From Pontibacter sp. E15-1 (lineage in GTDB: Bacteria; Bacteroidota; Bacteroidia; Cytophagales; Hymenobacteraceae): a DNA stretch of 64,000 nucleotides. The DNA lies in the NCBI RefSeq assembly GCF_022601975.1, contig NZ_JAKVIR010000028.1, positions 1 to 64,000 on the forward strand, in the 5' to 3' direction. Below, piece by piece: positions 33,591 through 41,973 of the stretch. The notes below the pieces were generated by a model. That model had not been told where the DNA came from, ran no database searches, and saw nothing but the letters and a program-made list of their open reading frames with translations. A program made the translations under genes and the position numbers. Each line of letters opens with the position of its first letter. Positions within the stretch are counted from its first letter, which is position 1.

Positions 33591-36566
33591 ATGAAAAAAT
33601 ATTTTTTACTGTTCTGTATGTGTTTGCTAACGATCGGAATGCTGTATGCACAGGGGGATCTCTCTGTGAGCGGAAGACTGACGGACGCGGACAGTGGCCA
33701 GCCTCTTATTGGAGCAGGGGTGGCAGTGAAGGGAACCACCCGCGGAACACAAACCGACGCAAATGGTAATTTTACAATTACCGCTCCAGCAAACGGCACG
33801 CTTGTCGTGAATTATATTGGCTACCAGCGCAAGGAAGTTCCCGTGAACGGGCAAACCAACCTCGACATCTCACTCGCTATTTCTTCTGAGCAATTGGCAC
33901 AGGTGGTAGTGGTAGGGTATGGTGTACAGGAGAAGCGCGACGTGACGGGCTCAATTGCTTCTGTAGATGGGGAGGAGTTGAACAAGCAATCCTCGCAGAA
34001 CCCGGTAAGCTCGCTGCAGGGTAAAGTGGCAGGTGTGCAGATTACGAACAATGGGCAGCCTGGTTCTTCACCAAGCGTGCGTATCCGTGGTACGGGATCT
34101 GTGTTCGGAACAGTGGAGCCACTCTATGTAGTAGACGGTACTTTTGTGGATGACCTGACATTCCTCAACCCGAATGACATTGAGTCGATGGAAGTGTTGA
34201 AAGATGCCTCCAGTGCTTCTATCTATGGTCTGCGTGCTGCAAACGGTGTGATTTTGGTTACAACCAAGCGAGGTAAGGCTGGTAAGCCACGCATTAACTA
34301 CAACGGCTTTGTAGGAACTAAATCAGCAACCAATAAGCTGGAAATGGCTAATGCCAGCCAGTATGCCACGCTGCTGAACGAGAAACTGAACACAGACAGG
34401 TTTAACACAAATCAGCCATCTACCGACTGGTATGATGAGGTGTTGCAGACGGCTACGATTCATAACCATCAGTTAAGCCTTTCGGGTGGTACCGAGAAAA
34501 TCACTTACAGCTTTAGCGGCGGTTACTTGAACGAGGAAGGTATCGTTAAAGGTAATGACTATGAGCGCATTACGGCTCGCCTGCAGACGGATGCGAACCT
34601 GACCGACAATATCAAAGTAGGCTACAACGCCATCTTTAGTGATTACGACTCGAAGGATGTGCCGGGTGGCGTGTTATACCAGGCCTTTGTGGCTCCGCCT
34701 ATATTGCCGGTGTTTAAGGCGAACGGCAACTATGGAGACCCTGCTGATATTGGTGTGGGTAATTTTGCAAACCCACGCGCCACCTTGGACCGCTTCAACC
34801 AGATATCCGGAGGTCAGCGCCTTGTTAGCAACGCCTTTGCAGAGGTGGACTTTCTGAAAAGCCTTAAATTCCGCTCCAGCCTTGGTCTGGAGTATGGCAT
34901 CAACGAGTTTAGAAACTACCAGGCAAAAGATTCGCTTACAACTGTTCAGTTTGCTGATAGAAGCACTCTGACCAAAGGACGTTCGAAGAATACGCTATGG
35001 TTATGGGAAAACACGCTTACCTATGATAGAACGATTGGCGATCATCAGTTTACGTTGTTAGCCGGAACCTCAGCGCAGGAAAAGCGCAGCGAGTCATTTA
35101 GCGGATCAGCCAAAGACGTGCCTTTCGACTCTGAGGCGACCCTGTTCCTGGAACTAGGTGACCCAACAACCTACAGCCTGACAAACCGCGCTTCCTTAGA
35201 AACGCTTAACTCATACTTCGGTAGAATTAACTACTCTTTCAGAGACCGCTACCTTTTAACGGCTACACTGCGCCGCGATGGCTCCTCTAAGTTCCCTTCA
35301 GACAGCCGCTGGGATAACTTCCCTTCTATAGGCTTGGGCTGGATCGTTTCAGACGAGTCTTTCATGCAAGGCATATCTGCCATTGACTACCTGAAGCTGC
35401 GTGCCAGCTGGGGTAAACTGGGCAATGCAGGGGTGCCTTCCAATATCACTGACGTTGTTGCCGACTATAACCCACGCTACACGGCAATATTCGGTATACC
35501 GCCTATGCCCTATGTTGGGGCCAGTATCGTAGCCGCTGTACCAGACGATCTGCTTTGGGAAGTGGTGAAGGAGCTGGACTTTGGCGCCGAGTTCGCTTTC
35601 CTGAACAATAGGCTGACACTTGAAGCCGACTGGTATCAGAAGAAAACGGAAGATGCCATTTTCCAGGCGCCTATCCTGGGTTCTCAGGGTACCTCAAGCC
35701 AGTTTATACTTGGCAACTTCGCTGACTTCAAAAATACGGGCCTAGAGCTGGTGGCTGGTTGGAAAGACGACCTGAACACCGAGATTAGCTACGGTGTGAG
35801 CGCTAACGTTTCCTTCAACAAAAATGAAGTGACGAATCTGGCCACAGGCCGAACCGACCTCCTGTCTGGCGGGTTGCCGGTAGGTGGTTACCTGACCACT
35901 GTGTCGCGTGTTGGGCAACCGATCGGCTCTTTCTATGGCTACGAGGTGGTGGGCATCTTCCAGAATGAGCAGGAAGTAGCCAACTCGGCCCAGATGAACG
36001 CCACGCCAGGCAGCTTCCGGTATCGCGATGTGAACGAAGACGGTGTTATTGACACGAAAGACCGGGTATTGCTGGGCAACCCGAACCCAGGGGTATACTA
36101 CGGCATCAATATGAACATGAATTACAAGAACTTCGACTTGCTGCTCGACCTGCAGGGCGTAGGGGATGTAGATGTGTATAATGCCAACAAAGGCGTTCGT
36201 TACGGCAACGAAAACTACACCAAAGAGTTCTTCGACAACCGCTGGAACGGGGCAGGCACATCAAACTCATACCCATCGGCAAATTTGTCTGGCTCAAACC
36301 TGGACCCCAACAGCTGGTATGTAGAAGACGGAAGCTACTTCCGTATCCGAAACATCCAGGTGGGGTATACCCTGACTAGCTCATTTGTGAGCAGCCTAAA
36401 AATGCAGAGCGTGCGCTTTTACGCCAACGCCCAGAACCCGGTTACCTGGTTCAATTACAATGGCTTTACCCCAGAGGTGGGCGGTGGGCCAACCAACGCA
36501 GGCATCGACCTGAACGTGTACCCTCTGTCGGCTACTTATAACTTTGGTGTGAACGTGAATTTCTAA
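33591..36566 (+). CDS. susC: SusC-family TonB-dependent outer-membrane transporter
   Basis: A 991-residue outer-membrane importer. Signal peptide (to MLYAQ), then a carboxypeptidase-D-like domain (VSGRLTDADSGQPLIGAGVA ... VNYIGYQRKEVPVNG), the TonB box region (QVVVVGYGVQEKRDVTGSIA), the plug (GKVAGVQITNNGQPGSSPSV ... RGTGS, DIESMEVLKDASSASIYG) and a 22-strand barrel ending in NFGVNVNF. It pairs with the SusD lipoprotein encoded 18 bp downstream to import oligosaccharides. It begins a polysaccharide utilisation locus whose enzymes point to beta-glucan. Codon usage here is somewhat more AT-rich than in neighbouring enzymes, common for susC. Confidence 0.93.
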   Translation: MKKYFLLFCMCLLTIGMLYAQGDLSVSGRLTDADSGQPLIGAGVAVKGTTRGTQTDANGNFTITAPANGTLVVNYIGYQRKEVPVNGQTNLDISLAISSEQLAQVVVVGYGVQEKRDVTGSIASVDGEELNKQSSQNPVSSLQGKVAGVQITNNGQPGSSPSVRIRGTGSVFGTVEPLYVVDGTFVDDLTFLNPNDIESMEVLKDASSASIYGLRAANGVILVTTKRGKAGKPRINYNGFVGTKSATNKLEMANASQYATLLNEKLNTDRFNTNQPSTDWYDEVLQTATIHNHQLSLSGGTEKITYSFSGGYLNEEGIVKGNDYERITARLQTDANLTDNIKVGYNAIFSDYDSKDVPGGVLYQAFVAPPILPVFKANGNYGDPADIGVGNFANPRATLDRFNQISGGQRLVSNAFAEVDFLKSLKFRSSLGLEYGINEFRNYQAKDSLTTVQFADRSTLTKGRSKNTLWLWENTLTYDRTIGDHQFTLLAGTSAQEKRSESFSGSAKDVPFDSEATLFLELGDPTTYSLTNRASLETLNSYFGRINYSFRDRYLLTATLRRDGSSKFPSDSRWDNFPSIGLGWIVSDESFMQGISAIDYLKLRASWGKLGNAGVPSNITDVVADYNPRYTAIFGIPPMPYVGASIVAAVPDDLLWEVVKELDFGAEFAFLNNRLTLEADWYQKKTEDAIFQAPILGSQGTSSQFILGNFADFKNTGLELVAGWKDDLNTEISYGVSANVSFNKNEVTNLATGRTDLLSGGLPVGGYLTTVSRVGQPIGSFYGYEVVGIFQNEQEVANSAQMNATPGSFRYRDVNEDGVIDTKDRVLLGNPNPGVYYGINMNMNYKNFDLLLDLQGVGDVDVYNANKGVRYGNENYTKEFFDNRWNGAGTSNSYPSANLSGSNLDPNSWYVEDGSYFRIRNIQVGYTLTSSFVSSLKMQSVRFYANAQNPVTWFNYNGFTPEVGGGPTNAGIDLNVYPLSATYNFGVNVNF

Positions 36567-36584
36567 TCTAGAAAGAGAAAGACC

Positions 36585-38048
36585 ATGAATACGATCCTAT
36601 ATAAATCGAAAAGAAAAATTACCATGCTTGGGTGCGTGCTGGCTCTGGGTGGGCTTTACTCCTGCAAAGAAGACTTTCTGGATGTTGACCCGCAAGGGCA
36701 ACCCCGTGGGGAGGACTTCTTTGTGACGCAGGAACACGCCCTACAGTCGGTAAACGCCATCTACGGTAACCTGCGTGAGTGGAAACTTGCTGCATTTGCC
36801 AACCTGGCCGTAACCAACATCGCCTCTGATAATGCCGATAAGGGCAGTGATCCGGGGGATGCCACGTTCATGAACGACTTCGACAACTTTACCTTCACCC
36901 CAACGCAGTTTATCCTGAACGACTACTGGACGGGGCAGTACCAGGGCATCAACCTGACCAACCAGGCCCTGGACAACATCCCGAACATCAGTATGGACCA
37001 GACGCTGCAACAGCGTTTGCTGGCTGAGGCAAAGTTCCTGAGAGCTCACCATTACTTTAATCTGGTGCGTGCCTTTGGCGATGTGCCGTTGTTGACACGC
37101 GTGCCGCAGACTCCGGAGGAGATCAACCCGGTGCGCGCGCCAAAAGAGGAAGTATACCAGCAGATTATTAAGGATTTGCAGGAGGCAGCAACTGTGCTGC
37201 CGGCAAATTACGATGCCGTGAACGTGGGCCGTGCCACCAAAGGCGCGGCACTTACCCTGCTTGCCAAAGTGAACCTGTACCAGAAAAACTGGCAGCAGGT
37301 GCTGGACCTGACCAACCAAGTGATGGGCATGGGCTATTCGCTGACACCAAACTACAACGACATCTTCCGCATTTCGGGGGAGAACAACAGCGAGTCTATC
37401 TTTGAGGTGCAGGCCCTGACGCTGCCCGGCAACTGCGGCGCATCGAACATCCAGTGGGCGGAGGTGCAAGGCGTGCGCGGCCAGTTTGGCTGGGGCTTTG
37501 CCATCCCTTCGGAGAATCTGGTGAACGCCTTCGAAGAAGGGGATGTACGTATGGACGCCACGATTCTTTTCAGGGGTGAAACCACACCGGAAGGCGACAA
37601 GATCAAAGACGATGTCCCGAACCCGTACTACAACCAGAAAGCTTACGTGCCGAGCTTTGTAACCCGCGACTGCGGCTACGGGAAGGACCAAAACATGCGA
37701 ATCCTGCGCTACGCCGAGGTGTTGCTGATGCACGCCGAGGCGGCTAACGAGCTGGGTATGACCTCAGAGGCGCTGAGCTCCTTGAACATGGTGCGTGTGC
37801 GTGCCAAGCTCGACCCGATTGAGACAGCCACGCAGCAGGAGTTGCGCAACATCATCTGGCAGGAGCGCCGCGTAGAGCTGGCCCTGGAGGGCGACCGCTT
37901 CTATGACCTGGTGCGCCAGGGAAGAGCCGCGGAAGTGCTGCAGGCCGCAGGCAAGCAGTTCACCGCCGGTAAAAACGAGTTGTACGCCATTCCACAACGG
38001 CAGATTGACCTGAGCGGCGGAACGCTGACCCAAAACCCCGGCTATTAA
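36585..38048 (+). CDS. susD: SusD-family surface glycan-binding lipoprotein
   Basis: A 487-residue lipoprotein (lipobox GLYSC after a long n-region). It shows the SusD/RagB pattern: FLDVDPQGQPRGEDFF at the mature N-terminus, TPR-like helices (LLAEAKFLRAHHYFNLVRAFGDVPLLTR), ATKGAALTLLAKVNLYQKNW, and the C-terminal RILRYAEVLLMHAEAANELG and IIWQERRVELALEGDRFYDLVRQG. It caps the SusC barrel and binds the imported oligosaccharide. A strong terminator follows, so the SusCD pair can be expressed above the enzymes downstream. Confidence 0.92.
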   Translation: MNTILYKSKRKITMLGCVLALGGLYSCKEDFLDVDPQGQPRGEDFFVTQEHALQSVNAIYGNLREWKLAAFANLAVTNIASDNADKGSDPGDATFMNDFDNFTFTPTQFILNDYWTGQYQGINLTNQALDNIPNISMDQTLQQRLLAEAKFLRAHHYFNLVRAFGDVPLLTRVPQTPEEINPVRAPKEEVYQQIIKDLQEAATVLPANYDAVNVGRATKGAALTLLAKVNLYQKNWQQVLDLTNQVMGMGYSLTPNYNDIFRISGENNSESIFEVQALTLPGNCGASNIQWAEVQGVRGQFGWGFAIPSENLVNAFEEGDVRMDATILFRGETTPEGDKIKDDVPNPYYNQKAYVPSFVTRDCGYGKDQNMRILRYAEVLLMHAEAANELGMTSEALSSLNMVRVRAKLDPIETATQQELRNIIWQERRVELALEGDRFYDLVRQGRAAEVLQAAGKQFTAGKNELYAIPQRQIDLSGGTLTQNPGY

Positions 38049-38064
38049 TCGGGTAGTATAGTGC

Positions 38065-38103
38065 GGATGGGGCCATATTGGGGTATGGCTCCATCCTTTT
38101 TTT
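38065..38103 (+). terminator. Strong terminator/attenuator between susD and the enzyme genes
   Basis: A 13-bp stem (38065-38077 with 38084-38096; one G-T wobble), a 6-nt loop and seven T residues. It lies 17 nt after susD and just before the first GH144 gene, so the enzymes are expressed by readthrough or from an internal promoter. Confidence 0.8.
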
Positions 38104-38108
38104 AATGA

Positions 38109-39755
38109 ATGATCTTCTTCAGCATGATCCAAAAACAACTTTTGTTTTATTGTCTGCTCCTGATGTGCGCTTTGCTGTCCTGCTCCGGCGATCCAGACAA
38201 GGCACCAGTACCAGACCCGACCACCGATCCCGACACACCGCTTACACCTACCACCACCGAAGATCGGGCCCTGCTCGACAAGGTACAGGAAACAACTTTT
38301 CGCTATTTCTGGGATTATGCCCACCCTGCCAGCGGCATGGCCCGCGAGCGCACCGGCTCCGGTGACCTCGTGACCTCCGGGGGCACAGGCTTTGGCGTGC
38401 AGGCCATCATCGTGGGGGCGCAGCGCGGCTGGATTACCCGGGCGCAGGCCACCGAACGACTTACCAAACTAACCGATTTCCTGGCAACTGCCGACCGCTT
38501 CCATGGGGTATGGCCGCACTGGCTGAACGGCAGCACTGGCGCAGTCATCCCCTTCAGCCCCAAAGACAACGGGGGCGACCTGATCGAGACTTCCTTCCTG
38601 ATGAACGGCCTGCTGACGGCCCGCGCCTATTTCGACGGAGCCGGGCAAGAGGCTGCGCTGCGAACCAAAATCACGCAGCTCTGGGAAACCGTGGAGTGGG
38701 ACTGGTATGCCTCGCGGGGCAACGGCCTGCTGTACTGGCATTGGAGTCCGAACCATGCCTGGGAGATGAACATGCCGATCCGGGGATGGAACGAGGGCCT
38801 GATCGCCTACGTGCTGGCGCTTGCCTCGCCCACCCACGCCATCTCCCCGGAGGTATACCAAAACACGTGGGTCAATGCCAGCTTCGGGCAGCCCCAGGAC
38901 TTTGCGGGCTATACCCTGAAAATGGGCCCCAGCTACGGCGGACCGCTGTTCTTTGCGCACTATTCCTTCCTGAGCCTGGACCCGCGCCAGATGCAGGATA
39001 CCTATACGAACTACTGGCAACAGAACCAGCACCATACCATGGTGAACCGAAGCTACAGCCTCAAGTTCGCGCCACAGGGGTATGGCTACGCCGAAAACTT
39101 TTGGGGCCTCACCGCCTCCGACGACCCGGACGGGTATGCCGCGCACTCGCCCACCAACGACAACGGCACCGTGGCCCCGACGGCCGCGCTCGGCTCGTTC
39201 CCCTATACCCCTTATTACAGCATGCAGGCACTGCGCAATTTCTACAAAGGTTTCGGCGGCAGGCTGATCGGGGAGTATGGACTGAAAGACGCTCATAACA
39301 AAACCCGCAACTGGACGGCCTCCGACCACCTGGCCATCGACCAGGGGCCGATCGTGGCGATGATTGAGAATTACCGGAGCGGCCTGCTGTGGGGCCTGTT
39401 CACGGACCTGCCCGAGATCCAGAACGGCCTGGCGAAAGCCGGCATACGCAAGCCAACCTACGAAACCGGTTTCCCGCTGGAGGTGCCCGATGTATTCACC
39501 AATCAGGTAGACCTGCTGAAACACCCGGACCGGGAGAACTACTTTGTCGGGGTGGCCACGAAGGAGGCGGGCGTTTATACCCTCAAGCTGCTGAAAGAGG
39601 ACGGTACAGAGGTAAAAACGATCTGGAACGCAGCCAGCAAAGCCGCCAACGGCCTGGAGCAGGTAGCGCTGGGCGCGGAACTGGTGGCCGGCAAGTACAA
39701 GCTGCTGCTCAGTTCTTCCGCTACATCCAAAGAAGTAACCCTGTTTCTGCATTAA
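38109..39755 (+). CDS. GH144-type glucanase lipoprotein with C-terminal beta domain
   Basis: A 548-residue lipoprotein (lipobox CALLSC; ATG 38124 is an equally good start). After a Pro/Thr/Asp-rich linker comes the (alpha/alpha)6 'glucoamylase' domain of GH144 (about residues 55-450): TFRYFWDYAHPASGMARER, DRFHGVWPHWLNG, KDNGGDLIETSFLMNGLL, YWHWSPNHAWEMN and ASDHLAIDQGPIVAMIENYR. A further ~85 residues form a beta-rich domain (GVYTLKLLKEDGTEV). Characterised GH144 enzymes cut beta-1,2-glucan or its oligosaccharides. The linker plus lipobox suggests a surface endo-enzyme; this assignment is inferred. Confidence 0.82.
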   Translation: MIFFSMIQKQLLFYCLLLMCALLSCSGDPDKAPVPDPTTDPDTPLTPTTTEDRALLDKVQETTFRYFWDYAHPASGMARERTGSGDLVTSGGTGFGVQAIIVGAQRGWITRAQATERLTKLTDFLATADRFHGVWPHWLNGSTGAVIPFSPKDNGGDLIETSFLMNGLLTARAYFDGAGQEAALRTKITQLWETVEWDWYASRGNGLLYWHWSPNHAWEMNMPIRGWNEGLIAYVLALASPTHAISPEVYQNTWVNASFGQPQDFAGYTLKMGPSYGGPLFFAHYSFLSLDPRQMQDTYTNYWQQNQHHTMVNRSYSLKFAPQGYGYAENFWGLTASDDPDGYAAHSPTNDNGTVAPTAALGSFPYTPYYSMQALRNFYKGFGGRLIGEYGLKDAHNKTRNWTASDHLAIDQGPIVAMIENYRSGLLWGLFTDLPEIQNGLAKAGIRKPTYETGFPLEVPDVFTNQVDLLKHPDRENYFVGVATKEAGVYTLKLLKEDGTEVKTIWNAASKAANGLEQVALGAELVAGKYKLLLSSSATSKEVTLFLH

Positions 39756-39785
39756 CCCAAACGAAAAAGACGACACGAACTGATT

Positions 39786-41150
39786 ATGAGAAAACAACTA
39801 CTCGCCATACCCTTACTCGCTGCGCAGCTTTTTTACGGTTGCCAGGGTGCCAAAGTAAACACTGCCACCGAGCCCACCGCCACCACCTCTGAATCCCTTT
39901 CCGACGACGAGCTGCTCACCAAAGTGCAGGAACGCACCTTTCAGTATTTCTGGGAGGGGGCCGAACCGACTTCCGGGCTGGCCCGCGAGCGCATCCACAT
40001 GGACAATGTATACCCCTCCAACGACCGCAACGTGGTGACGACGGGTGCCACGGGCTTTGGCCTGATGGCGATACTGGTAGGTATCGAGCGCGGCTTCATC
40101 ACCCGCGACGAGGGCGTGCGGCACCTGCAGAAGATGGTGAATTACCTGGATACGGCCGACCGCTTCCACGGGGCCTGGCCACACTGGATTGAGGGCGAGA
40201 CAGGCAAGGTGAAGCCATTCGGCAAGAAAGACAACGGCGGCGATCTGGTGGAGACCGCCTTTCTGGTGCAGGGCCTGCTAACAGTGCGTCAGTACCTGCA
40301 GGACGGCACCCCACAGGAGCAGGCGCTGGCTGGCAAAATCGACAAGCTCTGGAAAGAGGTAGACTGGAACTGGTACCGCAAGGGCGGCGAGAACGTGCTG
40401 TACTGGCACTGGAGCCCGGAGTATGCCTGGGAGATGAACTTCCCGGTGAGCGGCTACAACGAGTGCCTCGTGATGTATGTGCTGGCCGCCTCGTCGCCCA
40501 CGCACGGGGTGCCGGCGGAGGTATACCACGAGGGCTGGGCACAGAATGGGGCCATCAAATCGGATGCGCGCATGTATGGCCGCGATGTGGTGCTGAACCA
40601 CAACGGACATCAGGGCAGCGTCGGGCCGATGTTCTGGGCGCACTACTCATACCTGGGCCTAGACCCGCGCGGCCTCAAAGACAGGTATGCCGACTACTGG
40701 AAGCTCAACCAGAACCATACCCTGATCCAGCGCGACTACTGCGTGGACAACCCGAAAAACTTTAAAGGCTACGGAGAGGATGCCTGGGGCCTGACTTCCA
40801 GCTACTCACCTGCAGGCTATGCCGGACACAGCCCAAAACACGACCTGGGTGTGATCTCGCCCACGGCAGCCTTGTCATCCTACCCGTACGCCCCAAAAGA
40901 ATCCATGACAGTGATCCGCCACCTCTACGAGGACCTGGGCGACAAGGTATGGGGCACGTATGGCTTTTACGATGCCTTCTCCGAGGAAAAAGACTGGTAC
41001 ACGCCCCGCTACCTGGGCATCGACCAGGGGCCGATCGTGGTGATGCTGGAGAACGGACGCAGTGGTTTGCTCTGGGACCTGTTCATGAGCGCCCCAGAAG
41101 TGCAGCAGGGCCTAAAAAAGCTGGGGTTTGAGAGCCCGAAAATTAAGTAA
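39786..41150 (+). CDS. GH144-type glucanase lipoprotein, second copy
   Basis: A 454-residue lipoprotein (lipobox LFYGC) with the same (alpha/alpha)6 domain as the preceding gene but no extra C-terminal domain. Motifs: TFQYFWEGAEPTSGLARER, DRFHGAWPHWIEG, KKDNGGDLVETAFLVQGLL, YWHWSPEYAWEMNFPVSGYN and LGIDQGPIVVMLENGRSG. It starts 31 bp after its paralogue. This arrangement is the more typical GH144 form found in Bacteroidota beta-1,2-glucan loci. With the GH3 enzyme downstream it could depolymerise beta-1,2-glucan to sophorose and glucose; substrate by family analogy only. Confidence 0.84.
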   Translation: MRKQLLAIPLLAAQLFYGCQGAKVNTATEPTATTSESLSDDELLTKVQERTFQYFWEGAEPTSGLARERIHMDNVYPSNDRNVVTTGATGFGLMAILVGIERGFITRDEGVRHLQKMVNYLDTADRFHGAWPHWIEGETGKVKPFGKKDNGGDLVETAFLVQGLLTVRQYLQDGTPQEQALAGKIDKLWKEVDWNWYRKGGENVLYWHWSPEYAWEMNFPVSGYNECLVMYVLAASSPTHGVPAEVYHEGWAQNGAIKSDARMYGRDVVLNHNGHQGSVGPMFWAHYSYLGLDPRGLKDRYADYWKLNQNHTLIQRDYCVDNPKNFKGYGEDAWGLTSSYSPAGYAGHSPKHDLGVISPTAALSSYPYAPKESMTVIRHLYEDLGDKVWGTYGFYDAFSEEKDWYTPRYLGIDQGPIVVMLENGRSGLLWDLFMSAPEVQQGLKKLGFESPKIK

Positions 41151-41268
41151 GCAGCCCGGCCTGGGCAATCCGGAAGCGAATAAAAGGAAACAGTGGAGTA
41201 TGCCATACTTAACGCAAAAAGGTTATATTAGGCAGAACGCTTCTCTCACCATACTAAAAAACGAAACG

Positions 41269-41952
41269 ATGAATCGAACGAAACCACTGTTTACAAGCTG
41301 GATCACTTTACTGTTGATCGGGTGGCTGGTGCTGCCAGCGGCGCAGGCGCAGGAGAACACACCGCCTTTCTGGGACGAGATCCAGGCCTTTAAGCAGCAG
41401 GACAGCCGGCAGATGCCCCCAAAAAACGCCGTGCTGTTTGTAGGCAGCTCGTCGCTGCGGATGTGGAAGGACATGCAGGAAATGCTGCCCGGTTATACCG
41501 TCATTAACCGCGGCTTTGGGGGCTCTAACCTCCTGGACCTGAACCGCTACCTGCCCGACATCGTGTACCCATACCAGCCGAAGCAGATCGTGATTTACTC
41601 CGGCGAGAACGACATTGCCTCCGACACGGTGCAGGCCCCGGAGGTGCTGGCCCGATTCAAGGACGTGTTTCAGCGCATCCGGCAGGAGATGCCGGGAGTA
41701 CCGGTGGTGTTTATCTCCATCAAGCCGAGCCCCTCGCGGTGGCACTACAAGCCGATCATCGTGGAGGCAAACCAGCAGATCCGCAAGTACCTGAAATCGC
41801 AGCCCAAAACGCAGTATGTGGATGTATACCGCCCCATGCTGAACGCCGGAAAAAGACCAAAGCCCGAGATTTTTATCCAGGATAGCCTGCACATGAACAA
41901 CAAGGGGTATGAAATCTGGGCCAAAACCCTCACCCCGTATTTACTGAAGTAA
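41269..41952 (+). CDS. Secreted SGNH/GDSL hydrolase
   Basis: A 227-residue esterase-type protein starting at ATG 41269 (MNRTKPLFTSW), with a signal peptide ending VLPAAQA. SGNH blocks: nucleophile Ser in LFVGSSSLRMW, Gly in NRGFGGSNLLDL, Asn in IYSGENDIA and the Asp/His pair in DSLHMNNKGYEIW. It probably removes an acyl substituent from the glycan handled by this locus. It lies between the GH144 and GH3 genes on the same strand with short spacers, indicating co-transcription. Acyl group and glycan unknown. Confidence 0.83.
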   Translation: MNRTKPLFTSWITLLLIGWLVLPAAQAQENTPPFWDEIQAFKQQDSRQMPPKNAVLFVGSSSLRMWKDMQEMLPGYTVINRGFGGSNLLDLNRYLPDIVYPYQPKQIVIYSGENDIASDTVQAPEVLARFKDVFQRIRQEMPGVPVVFISIKPSPSRWHYKPIIVEANQQIRKYLKSQPKTQYVDVYRPMLNAGKRPKPEIFIQDSLHMNNKGYEIWAKTLTPYLLK

Positions 41953-41973
41953 AGAACTGACAACCTCAATAAC

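Noticed and set aside
41128-41268. Longer start for the SGNH hydrolase overlapping the GH144 stop
   Set aside because: It would add 47 unconserved residues before a clear signal peptide that begins at ATG 41269.
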